Shown here: in pieces, positions 7,328 to 14,681 of the stretch
Layout: each line of letters begins with the position of its first letter
Numbering within the stretch: the first letter of the stretch is position 1
Source: a virus
Strand: one strand, 5' to 3'
Length of the DNA stretch: 64,000 nucleotides
Virus record (IMG/VR): IMGVR_UViG_3300023174_000145
Location: 1 to 64,000 of that record
The notes under the pieces: model-generated
The model's input: only the letters and a program-made list of their open reading frames with translations
The model's database searches: none
What the model was told of the DNA's origin: nothing
Program-made: the position numbers and the translations under genes

Positions 7328-7468
7328 TTATCTTCTACCAGAACCACGTTTTACATATCCAGTTTTCTTTTTATTCATACTTCCTGGAGTATTGTATCCA
7401 CTTTTATTTGGTGTATTCTTAATTCTAATTTCAAGTGATTCTTTAATTTTGTCGTGGTGTTTGCCCAT
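7328..7468 (-). CDS. 46-residue basic hypothetical protein
   Basis: A short, highly basic ORF (MGKHHDKIKESLEIR at the start, KKKTGYVKRGSGRR at the end). It overlaps the end of the upstream ORF by 26 bases, and its binding site (GGAAGT) is weak. It may bind nucleic acid. No family recognised. Confidence 0.45.
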   Translation of the reverse strand: MGKHHDKIKESLEIRIKNTPNKSGYNTPGSMNKKKTGYVKRGSGRR

Positions 7469-7601
7469 TATTTTCTACTTCCGTCCAAAAATCCATAGTT
7501 TCTTCAATCTTCATCATAGCATCTGAAAATGAAAGATCAGCTAAGTCTTCATAATCTAGACCTATTTTATTTACAAGTCTTAAAAGTTTATGCGTTATCA
7601 T
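7443..7601 (-). CDS. 52-residue acidic hypothetical protein
   Basis: The ATG ending at 7601 follows TTGGAGTAAAG at good spacing and overlaps the previous gene by 14 bases. The product is helical and acidic. No family recognised, but the operon-like overlaps support it as a gene. Confidence 0.5.
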   Translation of the reverse strand: MITHKLLRLVNKIGLDYEDLADLSFSDAMMKIEETMDFWTEVENNGQTPRQN

Positions 7602-7788
7602 TTTTCTTTACTCCAAATAAAAAGAACTTAATCAGCCCAATAAAGAAGTTAAGAATAACTACTTCTAAATATCCAAGAGCAGGTACTACTGGTAAAAATG
7701 AGTGTACAACACCTGCCGTAATCATAAACACCCAAAATAAAAATACTGTAGCAATTAATGCTGGTACAAAATAGTTATTGTTTTTCAT
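7588..7788 (-). CDS. Two-helix membrane protein, holin candidate
   Basis: I choose the ATG ending at 7788, just inside the end of the preceding ORF, with GGA as binding site. The 66-residue product has two strong hydrophobic segments (about residues 7-27 and 38-59) separated by a short turn (PVVPALGY) and ends in the charged tail KKNDNA. This is a class II holin layout, and the gene lies between a transglycosylase and two M23 endolysins. The holin role is inferred from position and topology only. Confidence 0.6.
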   Translation of the reverse strand: MKNNNYFVPALIATVFLFWVFMITAGVVHSFLPVVPALGYLEVVILNFFIGLIKFFLFGVKKNDNA

Positions 7789-7879
7789 TGTTTTTCCATT
7801 CATTTGCTTTATATCCAAGAAGAACAGCAAGTATAGTGGCAACCTGACCAACTATAAATCCAAAAATAAAATTAATCAT
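7775..7879 (-). CDS. 34-residue single-span membrane protein
   Basis: The ORF starts 8 bases before the stop of the upstream gene and ends 14 bases inside the next one. Nearly all of residues 2-23 is hydrophobic (FIFGFIVGQVATILAVLLG), followed by a short charged tail. It could be a second holin component or an antiholin. Function is not known. Confidence 0.5.
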   Translation of the reverse strand: MINFIFGFIVGQVATILAVLLGYKANEWKNNEKQ

Positions 7880-8093
7880 TTAATACACTCACTGTAATTA
7901 GAAATGCTTCTGCAAAAGCCGCATTTTCTACTGCAAGATCTTCAACGTGACCTACATCTAATGTTCTACGAGCAAGATATTCCTGTAACCCAAAAGTATA
8001 TTTAGTAATAAAATCATCTACTGAAATAAACTTATTAGATTCTTTTTTAGATTCTTTTGACACTTTTTCAAATTTCCATTCGTTATAACTCAT
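7872..8093 (-). CDS. 73-residue conserved-type hypothetical protein
   Basis: The start at 8093 has an AAGGA site. A longer frame to 8126 would begin inside the tmRNA 3' end and is rejected. The N-terminal part is highly charged (KFEKVSKESKKESNK), and the C-terminal part is an amphipathic helix rich in Ala, Val and Leu. No family recognised. Confidence 0.65.
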   Translation of the reverse strand: MSYNEWKFEKVSKESKKESNKFISVDDFITKYTFGLQEYLARRTLDVGHVEDLAVENAAFAEAFLITVSVLND

Positions 8094-8105
8094 TATTATC
8101 CTTTG

Positions 8106-8353
8106 TGGAGATGGGCGGATTTGCACCGCCGTCCTTTATATTTTCCATTATACAGTATGTCAGCAGTTTTGTCTAGCGTTTTTTCTTACTTTTTATACGA
8201 CTTTCTGTTCCTATCTAGTCGTCAGACGGCTTTAGTTTATGCAGCTAAAGCGAGAGCGTTTTGTGTTGCGCCATTTGTTTTTATTTAGTTTTACAAGTTA
8301 CTGTCTTGTGCTGCTGTATAAAGTTCCATATAAAGTCGAAACTATACATCCCC
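8106..8353 (-). ncRNA. ssrA: tmRNA (transfer-messenger RNA), compact
   Basis: The 5' end GGGGATG pairs with the 3' CATCTCC to make a 7-bp acceptor (one G-U). The 3' half has the T-arm GGCGG TGCAAAT CCGCC, and the 5' part carries the conserved TTCGAC. A tag reading frame ends at the TAA at 8237-8239 and encodes NGATQNALALAA, possibly preceded by Thr; the ALAA end is the classic proteolysis tag. At about 248 nt it is much shorter than the usual 350-400 nt, so some pseudoknots must be missing or small. CCA is not encoded. It would rescue stalled ribosomes and tag their products. Confidence 0.88.
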
Positions 8354-8361
8354 AAGATTGT

Positions 8362-8790
8362 TTAGCAATCTAATAGTGGTTGTGGATCAATATCACTTGT
8401 AGTGTTCCAGTAAGGTGTTGTATGAACCTCAAAATGAAGATGTGGTCCAGTTACATTTCCTTCTTTACCAGAAAGAGCGATTACTTGACCCTTCTTTACT
8501 CTTTGTCCAACCTTTACCTTTGCTTCAGAACAATGTGCATAGATAGCCCATACTGGTTTTGTACCAATACCGTGTGTTTTCTTTACTCTATGAACAACAA
8601 GAACTGAATGGTGTCCAAAGTTTGGACCCCAAGGTGCACCTACTGCTACAACCCGACCAGACTTTGCAGCCAATACAGGTGTACCAACCTTACAAGGGAA
8701 GTCTACTCCCTGATGATGACCTGCTGACCAGATCTTTCCAGGCTTACCATAAGGTGTGCCAATCTTTCCATCTTTAATAGGCAATGCCAT
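8362..8790 (-). CDS. M23-family peptidase endolysin (copy 1)
   Basis: A 142-residue protein that is essentially one LytM/M23 domain. The zinc ligands are His26 and Asp30 in HQGVD and His119 in GPHLHFE; His86 (IYAH) and His117 are the catalytic histidines. It should cut peptidoglycan cross-bridges or stems. There is no signal peptide, so it needs a holin. It has a strong GGAGG site and follows its paralogue almost directly. Confidence 0.9.
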   Translation of the reverse strand: MALPIKDGKIGTPYGKPGKIWSAGHHQGVDFPCKVGTPVLAAKSGRVVAVGAPWGPNFGHHSVLVVHRVKKTHGIGTKPVWAIYAHCSEAKVKVGQRVKKGQVIALSGKEGNVTGPHLHFEVHTTPYWNTTSDIDPQPLLDC

Positions 8791-8791
8791 T

Positions 8792-9238
8792 TTACTTTCC
8801 TCCGATTTTTTTAATTAGTTTTGTTAAAGGATTCTTACCTGTATATGAGATAAGATGCTTAGGATCTTTGGATCCGCCAACCTGCCAAAATTGTGTTGGC
8901 TGTGCTTCAAGGTGTAGATGTGGATCATTTCTCTTCATACCTTCTCTACCTACATCAGCGATATGCTGTCCTAGTTTTACCTTATCACCTATTTTTACAT
9001 ATACCGCAGAAACGTGACCATAAACTACATACCATTTTCCGTGTTTTATTACTGGTGCATATTGACCAAAAGATGGTCCCCAAATGCCTACCCCAATAAC
9101 AACACCATCAGCAACAGCGTGTACTGGTGTTCCTATCTTTGCACCAAAGTCAATGCCTTGATGCCAACCACTCATCCACTGGGGACCTCTGGTTCCATAG
9201 GCACAAATAACTGGTGCACCTTTAATTGGTTTTGCCAT
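8792..9238 (-). CDS. M23-family peptidase endolysin (copy 2)
   Basis: I choose the ATG ending at 9238 because an AAAAGGAGA site precedes it; the frame remains open to 9286, but that part overlaps the tRNA-Arg end. The 148-residue protein has the same domain as the next gene: His26 and Asp30 (HQGID), His75 (YGH), His107 and His109 (PHLHLE). The C-terminus carries an extra basic tail (LTKLIKKIGGK). The two tandem copies are diverged, so they are an old duplication or were acquired separately. Confidence 0.9.
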   Translation of the reverse strand: MAKPIKGAPVICAYGTRGPQWMSGWHQGIDFGAKIGTPVHAVADGVVIGVGIWGPSFGQYAPVIKHGKWYVVYGHVSAVYVKIGDKVKLGQHIADVGREGMKRNDPHLHLEAQPTQFWQVGGSKDPKHLISYTGKNPLTKLIKKIGGK

Positions 9239-9283
9239 AATAATTCTCCTTTTACTAAGTTCAATTTTATTATAACATATTTG

Positions 9284-9356
9284 CACCCCCAGAGAGATTC
9301 GAACTCCCGACCTGTAGGGTAGAAACCTATCGCTCTATCCACTGAGCTATGGGGGC
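9284..9356 (-). tRNA. tRNA-Arg (UCU)
   Basis: Acceptor GCCCCCA pairs with TGGGGGT (first pair G-U). Anticodon loop TTTCTAC carries TCT. The outermost anticodon-stem pair is an A-C mismatch, the only irregularity. The T-loop is TTCGAAT. Confidence 0.88.
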
Positions 9357-9360
9357 AAAG

Positions 9361-9434
9361 TGGGGTGTGTGGGACTTGAACCCACGACTGGCAGATTATG
9401 AGTCTGCTGCTCTGACCTACTGAGCTAACACCCC
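9361..9434 (-). tRNA. tRNA-Met (CAU)
   Basis: Acceptor GGGGTGT pairs with ACACCCC. Anticodon loop CTCATAA carries CAT, and the T-arm is GTGGG TTCAAGT CCCAC. It has a fully paired first base pair, so it is elongator Met or a lysidine-modified Ile2 type rather than a clear initiator. Confidence 0.88.
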
Positions 9435-9440
9435 AAGCAA

Positions 9441-9665
9441 TTAGTTGCTTGAAGATGATTTCTCGTTGATATATTGTCTTTCGTCAATAATTTCATATGC
9501 AAATTTTTCTAATGCTTTTTCATTCTCAGCATAGTCGTGTCCACAAAAATAAAGTTCTCCGCTCACACCTTTAACAATAACGAACGCCTGTGAGCCACAC
9601 TTGTCGCAACGATCTGCGATTTTTAATTTACGTTCATTTTCAGTAGTTTCCATTATAGTATTCAT
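9441..9665 (-). CDS. DUF7455-like zinc-ribbon protein
   Basis: A 74-residue protein with RCDKCGSQAF, GELYFCGHDY and a charged helix. The C-x2-C and C-x-H pairs form a probable zinc site. This arrangement is typical of a small family common in actinobacteria and their phages; its role is unknown. The AGGAG site supports the first ATG. Confidence 0.75.
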   Translation of the reverse strand: MNTIMETTENERKLKIADRCDKCGSQAFVIVKGVSGELYFCGHDYAENEKALEKFAYEIIDERQYINEKSSSSN

Positions 9666-9689
9666 TATACTCCTATGGTAGTAGTGGTT

Positions 9690-9730
9690 AAAAGAGGAAG
9701 TGGACTGTCGTGAGAGAAATCCACTTCCTC
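9690..9730 (-). terminator. Rho-independent terminator after gmd
   Basis: An 11-bp perfect stem (GAGGAAGTGGA with TCCACTTCCTC), a 15-base loop, and TTTT directly after the stem on the minus strand. Confidence 0.8.
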
Positions 9731-9762
9731 TATAAATATATTATAGCACTTTTATATAGAAA

Positions 9763-10773
9763 TTACAAGGATTTTGTAATACTTTTACACATATCTTCCA
9801 CAAGTTGCTCAAAAGATAGTTTAGGTTCCCATCCAAGCTTTGTGATTGCTTTTGAGATATTGCCAACTAAAAGATCTACTTCTGCTGGTCTAAAAAACTG
9901 TGGGCTAATTCGAATAACAGTTTGTCCTGTATTAGTATCAATACCTACTTCATCTAAACCCTCACCCTGCCATTCAATATTCATACCAAAATAGTTTGAT
10001 GCGATATTAATAAAGTGCCGTACTGAATTGGTTTGACCTGTTGCAATAACAAAATCATCTGGTTCATCTTGTTGGAGAATCATCCACATAGCCTCAACAA
10101 AGTCTTTAGCGTGACCCCAATCACGCATAGCATCAATGTTGCCGAGATACAAACAATCTTGTTCTTTATTTGATATAGCGTGTAAACCCTTTACAATCTT
10201 TTGTGTAACAAAGTTATCACCACGCCGAGGTGATTCGTGATTAAAAAGAATTCCAGAACAAGCAAACATTCCATATGATTCACGATAGTTTTTTGTAATC
10301 CAATAAGCATAAAGCTTTGCTACACCATATGGAGAGCGTGGATAAAAGTCTGTTGTTTCTGATTGCGGTATCTCTTGTACCTTACCAAACATTTCAGATG
10401 TTGATGCCTGATAAAACTTTGTATTAAGACCAAGTAATCTAATAGCCTCAAGAATACGAAGTGCTCCTAATGCATTAATATCTGCGGTTGTTTCTGCAAA
10501 ATCAAAAGATAGACCAACGTGTGACTGTGCACCAAGATTATAAATCTCATCTGGTTTAATTGAATCAATAATGCGTGTAAGAGATCCAGAATCTGTTAGA
10601 TCTCCATCGTGCATAAAAAAGTTTGGTGTTCCAATTAGGTGATTAATTCTACCACCATTTGGAGTAGATGTTCTACGATTAAGTCCGTGAACCTCGTATC
10701 CTTTTTCTAAAAGAAACTCTACAAGATAAGAACCATCTTGTCCAGTAACTCCAGTGATTAATGCTTTTTTCAT
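9763..10773 (-). CDS. gmd: GDP-mannose 4,6-dehydratase
   Basis: This 336-residue protein is a full-length Gmd of the short-chain dehydrogenase/reductase superfamily. It has the NADP-binding motif [11 protein letters not shown], the catalytic YxxxK (SPYGVAK), STSEMFG and the NHESPRRG segment. It converts GDP-mannose to GDP-4-keto-6-deoxymannose, the first step to GDP-fucose, GDP-rhamnose or perosamine. No second-step enzyme is visible here, so the host may finish the pathway. Terminators flank the gene on both sides, making it a transcription unit of its own or a read-through cassette. A glycosyltransferase is encoded about 5 kb upstream. Confidence 0.95.
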   Translation of the reverse strand: MKKALITGVTGQDGSYLVEFLLEKGYEVHGLNRRTSTPNGGRINHLIGTPNFFMHDGDLTDSGSLTRIIDSIKPDEIYNLGAQSHVGLSFDFAETTADINALGALRILEAIRLLGLNTKFYQASTSEMFGKVQEIPQSETTDFYPRSPYGVAKLYAYWITKNYRESYGMFACSGILFNHESPRRGDNFVTQKIVKGLHAISNKEQDCLYLGNIDAMRDWGHAKDFVEAMWMILQQDEPDDFVIATGQTNSVRHFINIASNYFGMNIEWQGEGLDEVGIDTNTGQTVIRISPQFFRPAEVDLLVGNISKAITKLGWEPKLSFEQLVEDMCKSITKSL

Positions 10774-10787
10774 TTAAATCCTTATCT

Positions 10788-10819
10788 AAAAAGCCCCCAC
10801 AGTAATCCTGTGGGGGGGC
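10788..10819 (-). terminator. Rho-independent terminator before gmd
   Basis: A GC-rich stem (CCCCCACAG with CTGTGGGGG, extended by a further G/C) around a 5-base loop, followed by CTTTTT on the minus strand. It ends the transcript of the gene at 10826-11167. Confidence 0.88.
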
Positions 10820-10825
10820 AATTAA

Positions 10826-11167
10826 TTAGTTTGCAGTTTTCTTAGAAGCAGTTTTCTTAACTGGCTTAACTTCTTCTGCTGGTGTCTCAGGGATTTCTGT
10901 TTCAACCTGCGGATCACCAAATACAGCAACTAGAACGTCATAAGATTCTTCAATCCAATTACGAGCAGTATCTGTTTTTGCTTCAATGTCTCCATTGAAA
11001 AGTGCTAGTGCGATTGCACCAGCCATATCGTGCCGATTGAAGATGGTACGAAGAACTGCTGGATACTCATTGGTAGTATCAAACCCTTCTTCTAGGTCAT
11101 CATAACGGCGGTAGTACGATGTTGCCACATAAGCAACCTTGCTATCAAATGTTGTATCTTTTGTCAT
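10826..11167 (-). CDS. Hypothetical protein with Lys/Pro-rich tail
   Basis: A 113-residue protein with a folded-looking N-terminal 90 residues (Tyr-rich, helical) and a tail of alternating Pro, Glu and Lys-Lys-Thr-Ala repeats. It is a single-gene unit between a consensus leaderless-type promoter and a strong terminator, which suggests high, separate expression. No family recognised. Confidence 0.7.
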   Translation of the reverse strand: MTKDTTFDSKVAYVATSYYRRYDDLEEGFDTTNEYPAVLRTIFNRHDMAGAIALALFNGDIEAKTDTARNWIEESYDVLVAVFGDPQVETEIPETPAEEVKPVKKTASKKTAN

Positions 11168-11173
11168 ATGTAT

Positions 11174-11202
11174 ATATTATCCTATTTCTGATCGATTGTC
11201 AA
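11174..11202 (-). promoter_or_regulatory. Promoter with leaderless geometry
   Basis: TTGACA (11197-11202), a 17-base spacer ending in AGGA, and -10 TAATAT (11174-11179). The ATG at 11167 begins 6 bases after the -10 box. Confidence 0.8.
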
Positions 11203-11216
11203 TAGTTTTTTAACTA

Positions 11217-11576
11217 TTATTCTTCTATATCTTGTGGTAAATCTACTTTTTTCATAGACTTAATATTGTTCCACTTTTGTCTTGCAAATGAGAAACCTGC
11301 ATCGCCACCCCAAAGATCCCAAGCAACTCTGCCTGGACTTGGATAGCCTTTTTCTCCAGCATTAAAGCCTTCAGCTTTTTTATCAACTTCGTGGCGGGAA
11401 AAGAAAGAAAACATTCTAGCAATAGTAGATTCACTTAATGATTCACCATTTACTATTTGATTTGCTCTAGCAAGACCTACTGATGTTCCACCACGCTTAC
11501 CTTCTTTATGCCATTTTAATGCTCTTGCAGCAGCAGTTTTCATACCTGCCGTTGCCTTATATCCATTTTCTGCCAT
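11217..11576 (-). CDS. Conserved phage protein with SFFSRHEVDKK motif
   Basis: This 119-residue protein has a pattern I know from many phages: an N-terminal helix (AAARALKWHKEG), GGTSVGLARANQI, then RMFSFFSRHEVDKKAEGF and GRVAWDLWGGDAGFSFARQK. It often occurs beside or fused to head morphogenesis genes. The conserved Trp/Gly and basic residues suggest binding to DNA or a structural partner. The function is not known. It follows the terminase operon here. Confidence 0.7.
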   Translation of the reverse strand: MAENGYKATAGMKTAAARALKWHKEGKRGGTSVGLARANQIVNGESLSESTIARMFSFFSRHEVDKKAEGFNAGEKGYPSPGRVAWDLWGGDAGFSFARQKWNNIKSMKKVDLPQDIEE

Positions 11577-11582
11577 AACTAT

Positions 11583-11620
11583 ATTATATCAGGATTTCTG
11601 CCTAATATAATTAATTAGGC
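11583..11620 (-). promoter_or_regulatory. Possible promoter with palindrome at -35
   Basis: TGATATAAT (-10 box at 11583-11588) lies 6 bases before the ATG at 11576, as in the leaderless promoters. The -35 position instead holds part of a 7-bp palindrome (GCCTAAT/ATTAGGC, 11600-11620), which could bind a regulator or act as a weak hairpin. Confidence 0.35.
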
Positions 11621-11933
11621 TTCTTTGTTGCTTTGTTAGGCTTTCTAGATTACAAGAATATGTATTATTATTTGGCATAACAATCCACTCATTAATTTCT
11701 TCCTTGACCGTCATATCTATAAGCCCCATATTCCAAAGCTGAAAAATCACTTCATTTGTTTCTTTAATTTGTTCTTCATAAAACTCTGGAAAAGTAGATC
11801 TAAACTTTTTGGTGGTTTGATACAATGGTTCATCGTTTTCATCATAACCCATTTTTATTAAATACCCATCTTTGACAAGTTGATTAATTATTTCAGTCAT
11901 TTCATCATCGTCATTATTAAATACATCAAACAT
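11589..11933 (-). CDS. Hypothetical protein downstream of terminase
   Basis: A 114-residue acidic protein that starts in the stop of the terminase gene (TAATG). It has a helix-turn-helix-like pattern at residues 12-45 (EIINQLVKDGYLIKMGYDEN) reminiscent of a winged-helix domain. I infer a link with packaging from the coupling only. Confidence 0.6.
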   Translation of the reverse strand: MFDVFNNDDDEMTEIINQLVKDGYLIKMGYDENDEPLYQTTKKFRSTFPEFYEEQIKETNEVIFQLWNMGLIDMTVKEEINEWIVMPNNNTYSCNLESLTKQQRSLINYIRQKS

Positions 11934-13726
11934 TAGACCATCCCCATTCTACTTAAATACTCTCCAAGGTCTTGAGTGGTTTCACTTATTTTATGCCTAT
12001 ATGGTGCTTCAATAACATTGTCTCCAGATTGCTTTATTTCATTTACTTTAAAGTCTCCAAAACTATGTATTTCTATTTCTCTTTCACCCACATTTTTTGG
12101 AGTACCTGCAATAGCATTATAGATTGATCCACAAACAGCATCTGCAAGATCTTTAGAGCCTTTTCTTGGATGATCGACTTTATCTCTAATTAATCTTAGT
12201 TGTAATAATTCTTCTGTTAACAGTGGAATAGCTGGACCAAGTATTCTTTCTTCCGCCACAAGCATAGCCATATCCTCATAATGTTTTTTGGCAACAGATA
12301 ATGTTTCAGTATTCATACCCAAAGATTTTAGTTCATTCATAATATCTAAACTATTCCATCTATCAAATGTTACCTTACGAATGTTAAATCCTCTAGCCCT
12401 AAGTTCTAGAATATAATTTTTTACATCTTTAAATTCTACAGTTTTATCTGCGGTTGGTGTCCACCATCTAACAGCATCTACAACAACATATGGATTAACA
12501 ACATCGTAATCATTAAATGTATTTACCTTTACCCATTTATCAACGTGTGCTAAAGACACCGCACAGTGATCGTGCTTTTGTGCAAGATCAACGTGAACAA
12601 AATATTGTTTTTCTGGATTTGGTTGGAACCATTCTGCAAATCTACCCTCATCATTTACAGCAAGACTAGGACTTCTAAAACAAGCCTCAATCTTTTCTTT
12701 TGAACGGAAGAAAGCATCTACAGCATCTGGTGGCATACAAGCAAAACGAGAAAGGGCATCAATAGGGTTGGTATAGAAGGCAATCTTAAAATCCTCTATT
12801 TTTCTAGTAGGATTAATCTCCCAAGTTGGTCTGCGTAAAGCAAAAACTTTAGGAAAATGATAAGACTCAATTATGTCTTCTTCCCACTGGACAGTAAAAT
12901 AATTGTCTTCTCTGTCTTCTTCTATGTCTTCATCAAGTTTAAAAGTGTGTTCTCTTGTAAGAACATCTTTTGTTGCCACCACCGCATTGTATCTTTGCTG
13001 AATATAATCATTACGATAACGAGGAAATGAAAGCAGAACTACTTTACCAAAATCTGGAAAGCGGGAATCTACAGATGCACGATACATATCATACAGACCC
13101 TGAGCGGTTTTAGCTTGGTCGTGACCAGACGTAGACTCTGTAGCAAAACCAGAAATCTCATCAAGAATTACACAGAGTACGTTATAACCTTCCCAAGACT
13201 CTCTTTCAGAGTGACCAGAGTGACAAGTAATATTTTTATCAAACTTAATAGCACCAGCGGTTGGTGTATACTTTCCTAAAAACCAAGGGGACTTTTCAAT
13301 TCTAGTCTTAAAGCCCTTAAAGAAAACATTCTGTGCCTGTTGAGCATTGATAGCGATATTAAGAATATCAATAGAGTCGCCTGGAGGCTTGCCATAATAT
13401 TTGGCTGGATCTTTAAGACATAACAAAAGATAAACCATATAGGTAACAGCGATGGTAGACATATAATCTTTACCAGAACCTTTACCAAGTTGAAGGATTA
13501 CTTCATTGCAAGTTTGCTTCCATCTTTTATTACCTTCATCTTCACCATAAAGATTAAGCAATGTTTGTTTTTTATAAATCTGACTCATAGCACGAATAGA
13601 TTGATACTGATAATCAGATAGCGGTGGTAGACCAAGATATTCATCAGACACAACAAACTCTTCTAGCATAACTGGTTTTTCATCAAACTCGTCACCGCCG
13701 AGAAGGTCTAGTACGTCTTCAAACAT
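11933..13726 (-). CDS. terL: Terminase large subunit
   Basis: This 597-residue protein is the DNA packaging motor. The ATPase has a Walker A (LGKGSGKD, residues 80-87) and a Walker B followed by the catalytic Glu (VLCVILDE, Asp189-Glu190). The C-terminal RNase H-like nuclease begins with YFVHVDLAQKHDH near residue 375. It converts ATP energy into DNA translocation and cuts concatemers. It overlaps the small-subunit candidate by one base. Placement about 46 kb away from the portal, after the replication genes, is unusual. Confidence 0.93.
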   Translation of the reverse strand: MFEDVLDLLGGDEFDEKPVMLEEFVVSDEYLGLPPLSDYQYQSIRAMSQIYKKQTLLNLYGEDEGNKRWKQTCNEVILQLGKGSGKDYMSTIAVTYMVYLLLCLKDPAKYYGKPPGDSIDILNIAINAQQAQNVFFKGFKTRIEKSPWFLGKYTPTAGAIKFDKNITCHSGHSERESWEGYNVLCVILDEISGFATESTSGHDQAKTAQGLYDMYRASVDSRFPDFGKVVLLSFPRYRNDYIQQRYNAVVATKDVLTREHTFKLDEDIEEDREDNYFTVQWEEDIIESYHFPKVFALRRPTWEINPTRKIEDFKIAFYTNPIDALSRFACMPPDAVDAFFRSKEKIEACFRSPSLAVNDEGRFAEWFQPNPEKQYFVHVDLAQKHDHCAVSLAHVDKWVKVNTFNDYDVVNPYVVVDAVRWWTPTADKTVEFKDVKNYILELRARGFNIRKVTFDRWNSLDIMNELKSLGMNTETLSVAKKHYEDMAMLVAEERILGPAIPLLTEELLQLRLIRDKVDHPRKGSKDLADAVCGSIYNAIAGTPKNVGEREIEIHSFGDFKVNEIKQSGDNVIEAPYRHKISETTQDLGEYLSRMGMV

Positions 13727-14241
13727 TAGATAGGCTCTGCCTTATTATTAATCTTAGATAACCTTTCTGCCACCTGCATTTTACAATGATCACAATCAGA
13801 AACAACGTCACGAATAACTGACATAATTACTTCTTGTTTTTCTTCAGACTCAATAATTCTTTCTGCCATTTCATTGTTATCCAGCATACCTGCTTTTTGT
13901 AGCATATCTATTTGCTTTTGCTGAATATCAGCAATTAATTTAAGAGCAGTAGTTTTTTGATTTAGTTGTGCCGATTGTGTTGCTTCTTCGACAACAGACC
14001 AAGCCTCTTTAATAAGCATAGAGTAATGCTGATCAGCTCCTGTGAGAGCCTCTCTAGCACGAATCTGAACCTGTCTATCGCTTTTAATAACATAACGCCA
14101 TTCCTCTAAGTATTCAACAACGTCTGCCCTTTTAAAACCAGTTAACTTGGCAATATCAGTAGGGTTTGTGTTACCCTTCAAAAATTCGGAAGCAACAACA
14201 TTGATGCGTTCCCAGCGGTCAGCAAGTTCTAATTCAGACAT
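13726..14241 (-). CDS. Probable terminase small subunit
   Basis: A 171-residue protein with an N-terminal helix-turn-helix (NPTDIAKLTGFKRADVVEYL) and a long helical C-terminal region, as in DNA-recognition subunits of terminases. The start/stop overlap with the large subunit gene supports the assignment. No sequence motif alone proves it; another HTH protein is possible. Confidence 0.7.
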   Translation of the reverse strand: MSELELADRWERINVVASEFLKGNTNPTDIAKLTGFKRADVVEYLEEWRYVIKSDRQVQIRAREALTGADQHYSMLIKEAWSVVEEATQSAQLNQKTTALKLIADIQQKQIDMLQKAGMLDNNEMAERIIESEEKQEVIMSVIRDVVSDCDHCKMQVAERLSKINNKAEPI

Positions 14242-14503
14242 TTTTCTTTTTCCTTTTTCTCTTAGGTTTAATTATACCCTTTAATTGTTCTGGATAAAAG
14301 GAACGGTATCCAGTAGGACCAATAACATCAATCCATTCTGTTCTTGTTTTTGAATTAATTACATACTTCTCAAACTTATATATTCCACGTTCGTATTTGA
14401 TCTTTACTTCTGTTCCTGGAACGAGAATATCTTTTCCGTGTTTATATTCATACCAAATAGTCCAATTAGGATTATATTGGATTTCTATCTTTTTCTTAGC
14501 CAT
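14234..14503 (-). CDS. Small basic hypothetical protein, SH3-like
   Basis: I choose the ATG ending at 14503, one base after the stop of the upstream zinc-ribbon gene. The 89-residue protein has short beta strands (PGTEVKIKYERGIYKFEKYV) followed by an SFYPEQLKGII segment and a poly-Lys/Arg tail (KPKRKRKKK). It may bind nucleic acids. The function is unknown. Confidence 0.6.
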   Translation of the reverse strand: MAKKKIEIQYNPNWTIWYEYKHGKDILVPGTEVKIKYERGIYKFEKYVINSKTRTEWIDVIGPTGYRSFYPEQLKGIIKPKRKRKKKNV

Positions 14504-14504
14504 T

Positions 14505-14681
14505 TTAGCCACCTGTACTGTAAAATCCTGGACCATTAAATGTAATGGTAGGAGAGTTGAATGTTCTTTTCATTGGTTTTGAGCATTGCTCACATAAGAC
14601 TTCATTGTCTCTTTCATCAACAGTTCTTTTTAGTTCTTGTGATGAATCACAATCACCACAAACATACTGATATGTTGGCAT
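14505..14681 (-). CDS. FmdB-type zinc-ribbon protein
   Basis: A 58-residue protein starting MPTYQYVCGDCDSSQE with a second pair LCEQCSKPMKR. The two C-x2-C pairs and the MPTY-x-Y start define the FmdB/CxxC-CxxC-SSSS zinc ribbon family, thought to be regulatory. It is coupled to its neighbours by TAATG upstream and a one-base gap downstream. Confidence 0.85.
   Translation of the reverse strand: MPTYQYVCGDCDSSQELKRTVDERDNEVLCEQCSKPMKRTFNSPTITFNGPGFYSTGG

Noticed and set aside
8093-8126. Longer N-terminus for the 73-residue protein
   Set aside because: Those codons lie in the tmRNA T-arm and acceptor; the ATG at 8093 has a proper AAGGA site.
9763-10773. Host chromosome fragment suggested by gmd
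   Set aside because: Phage genes lie on both sides on the same strand, and phages are known to carry gmd.
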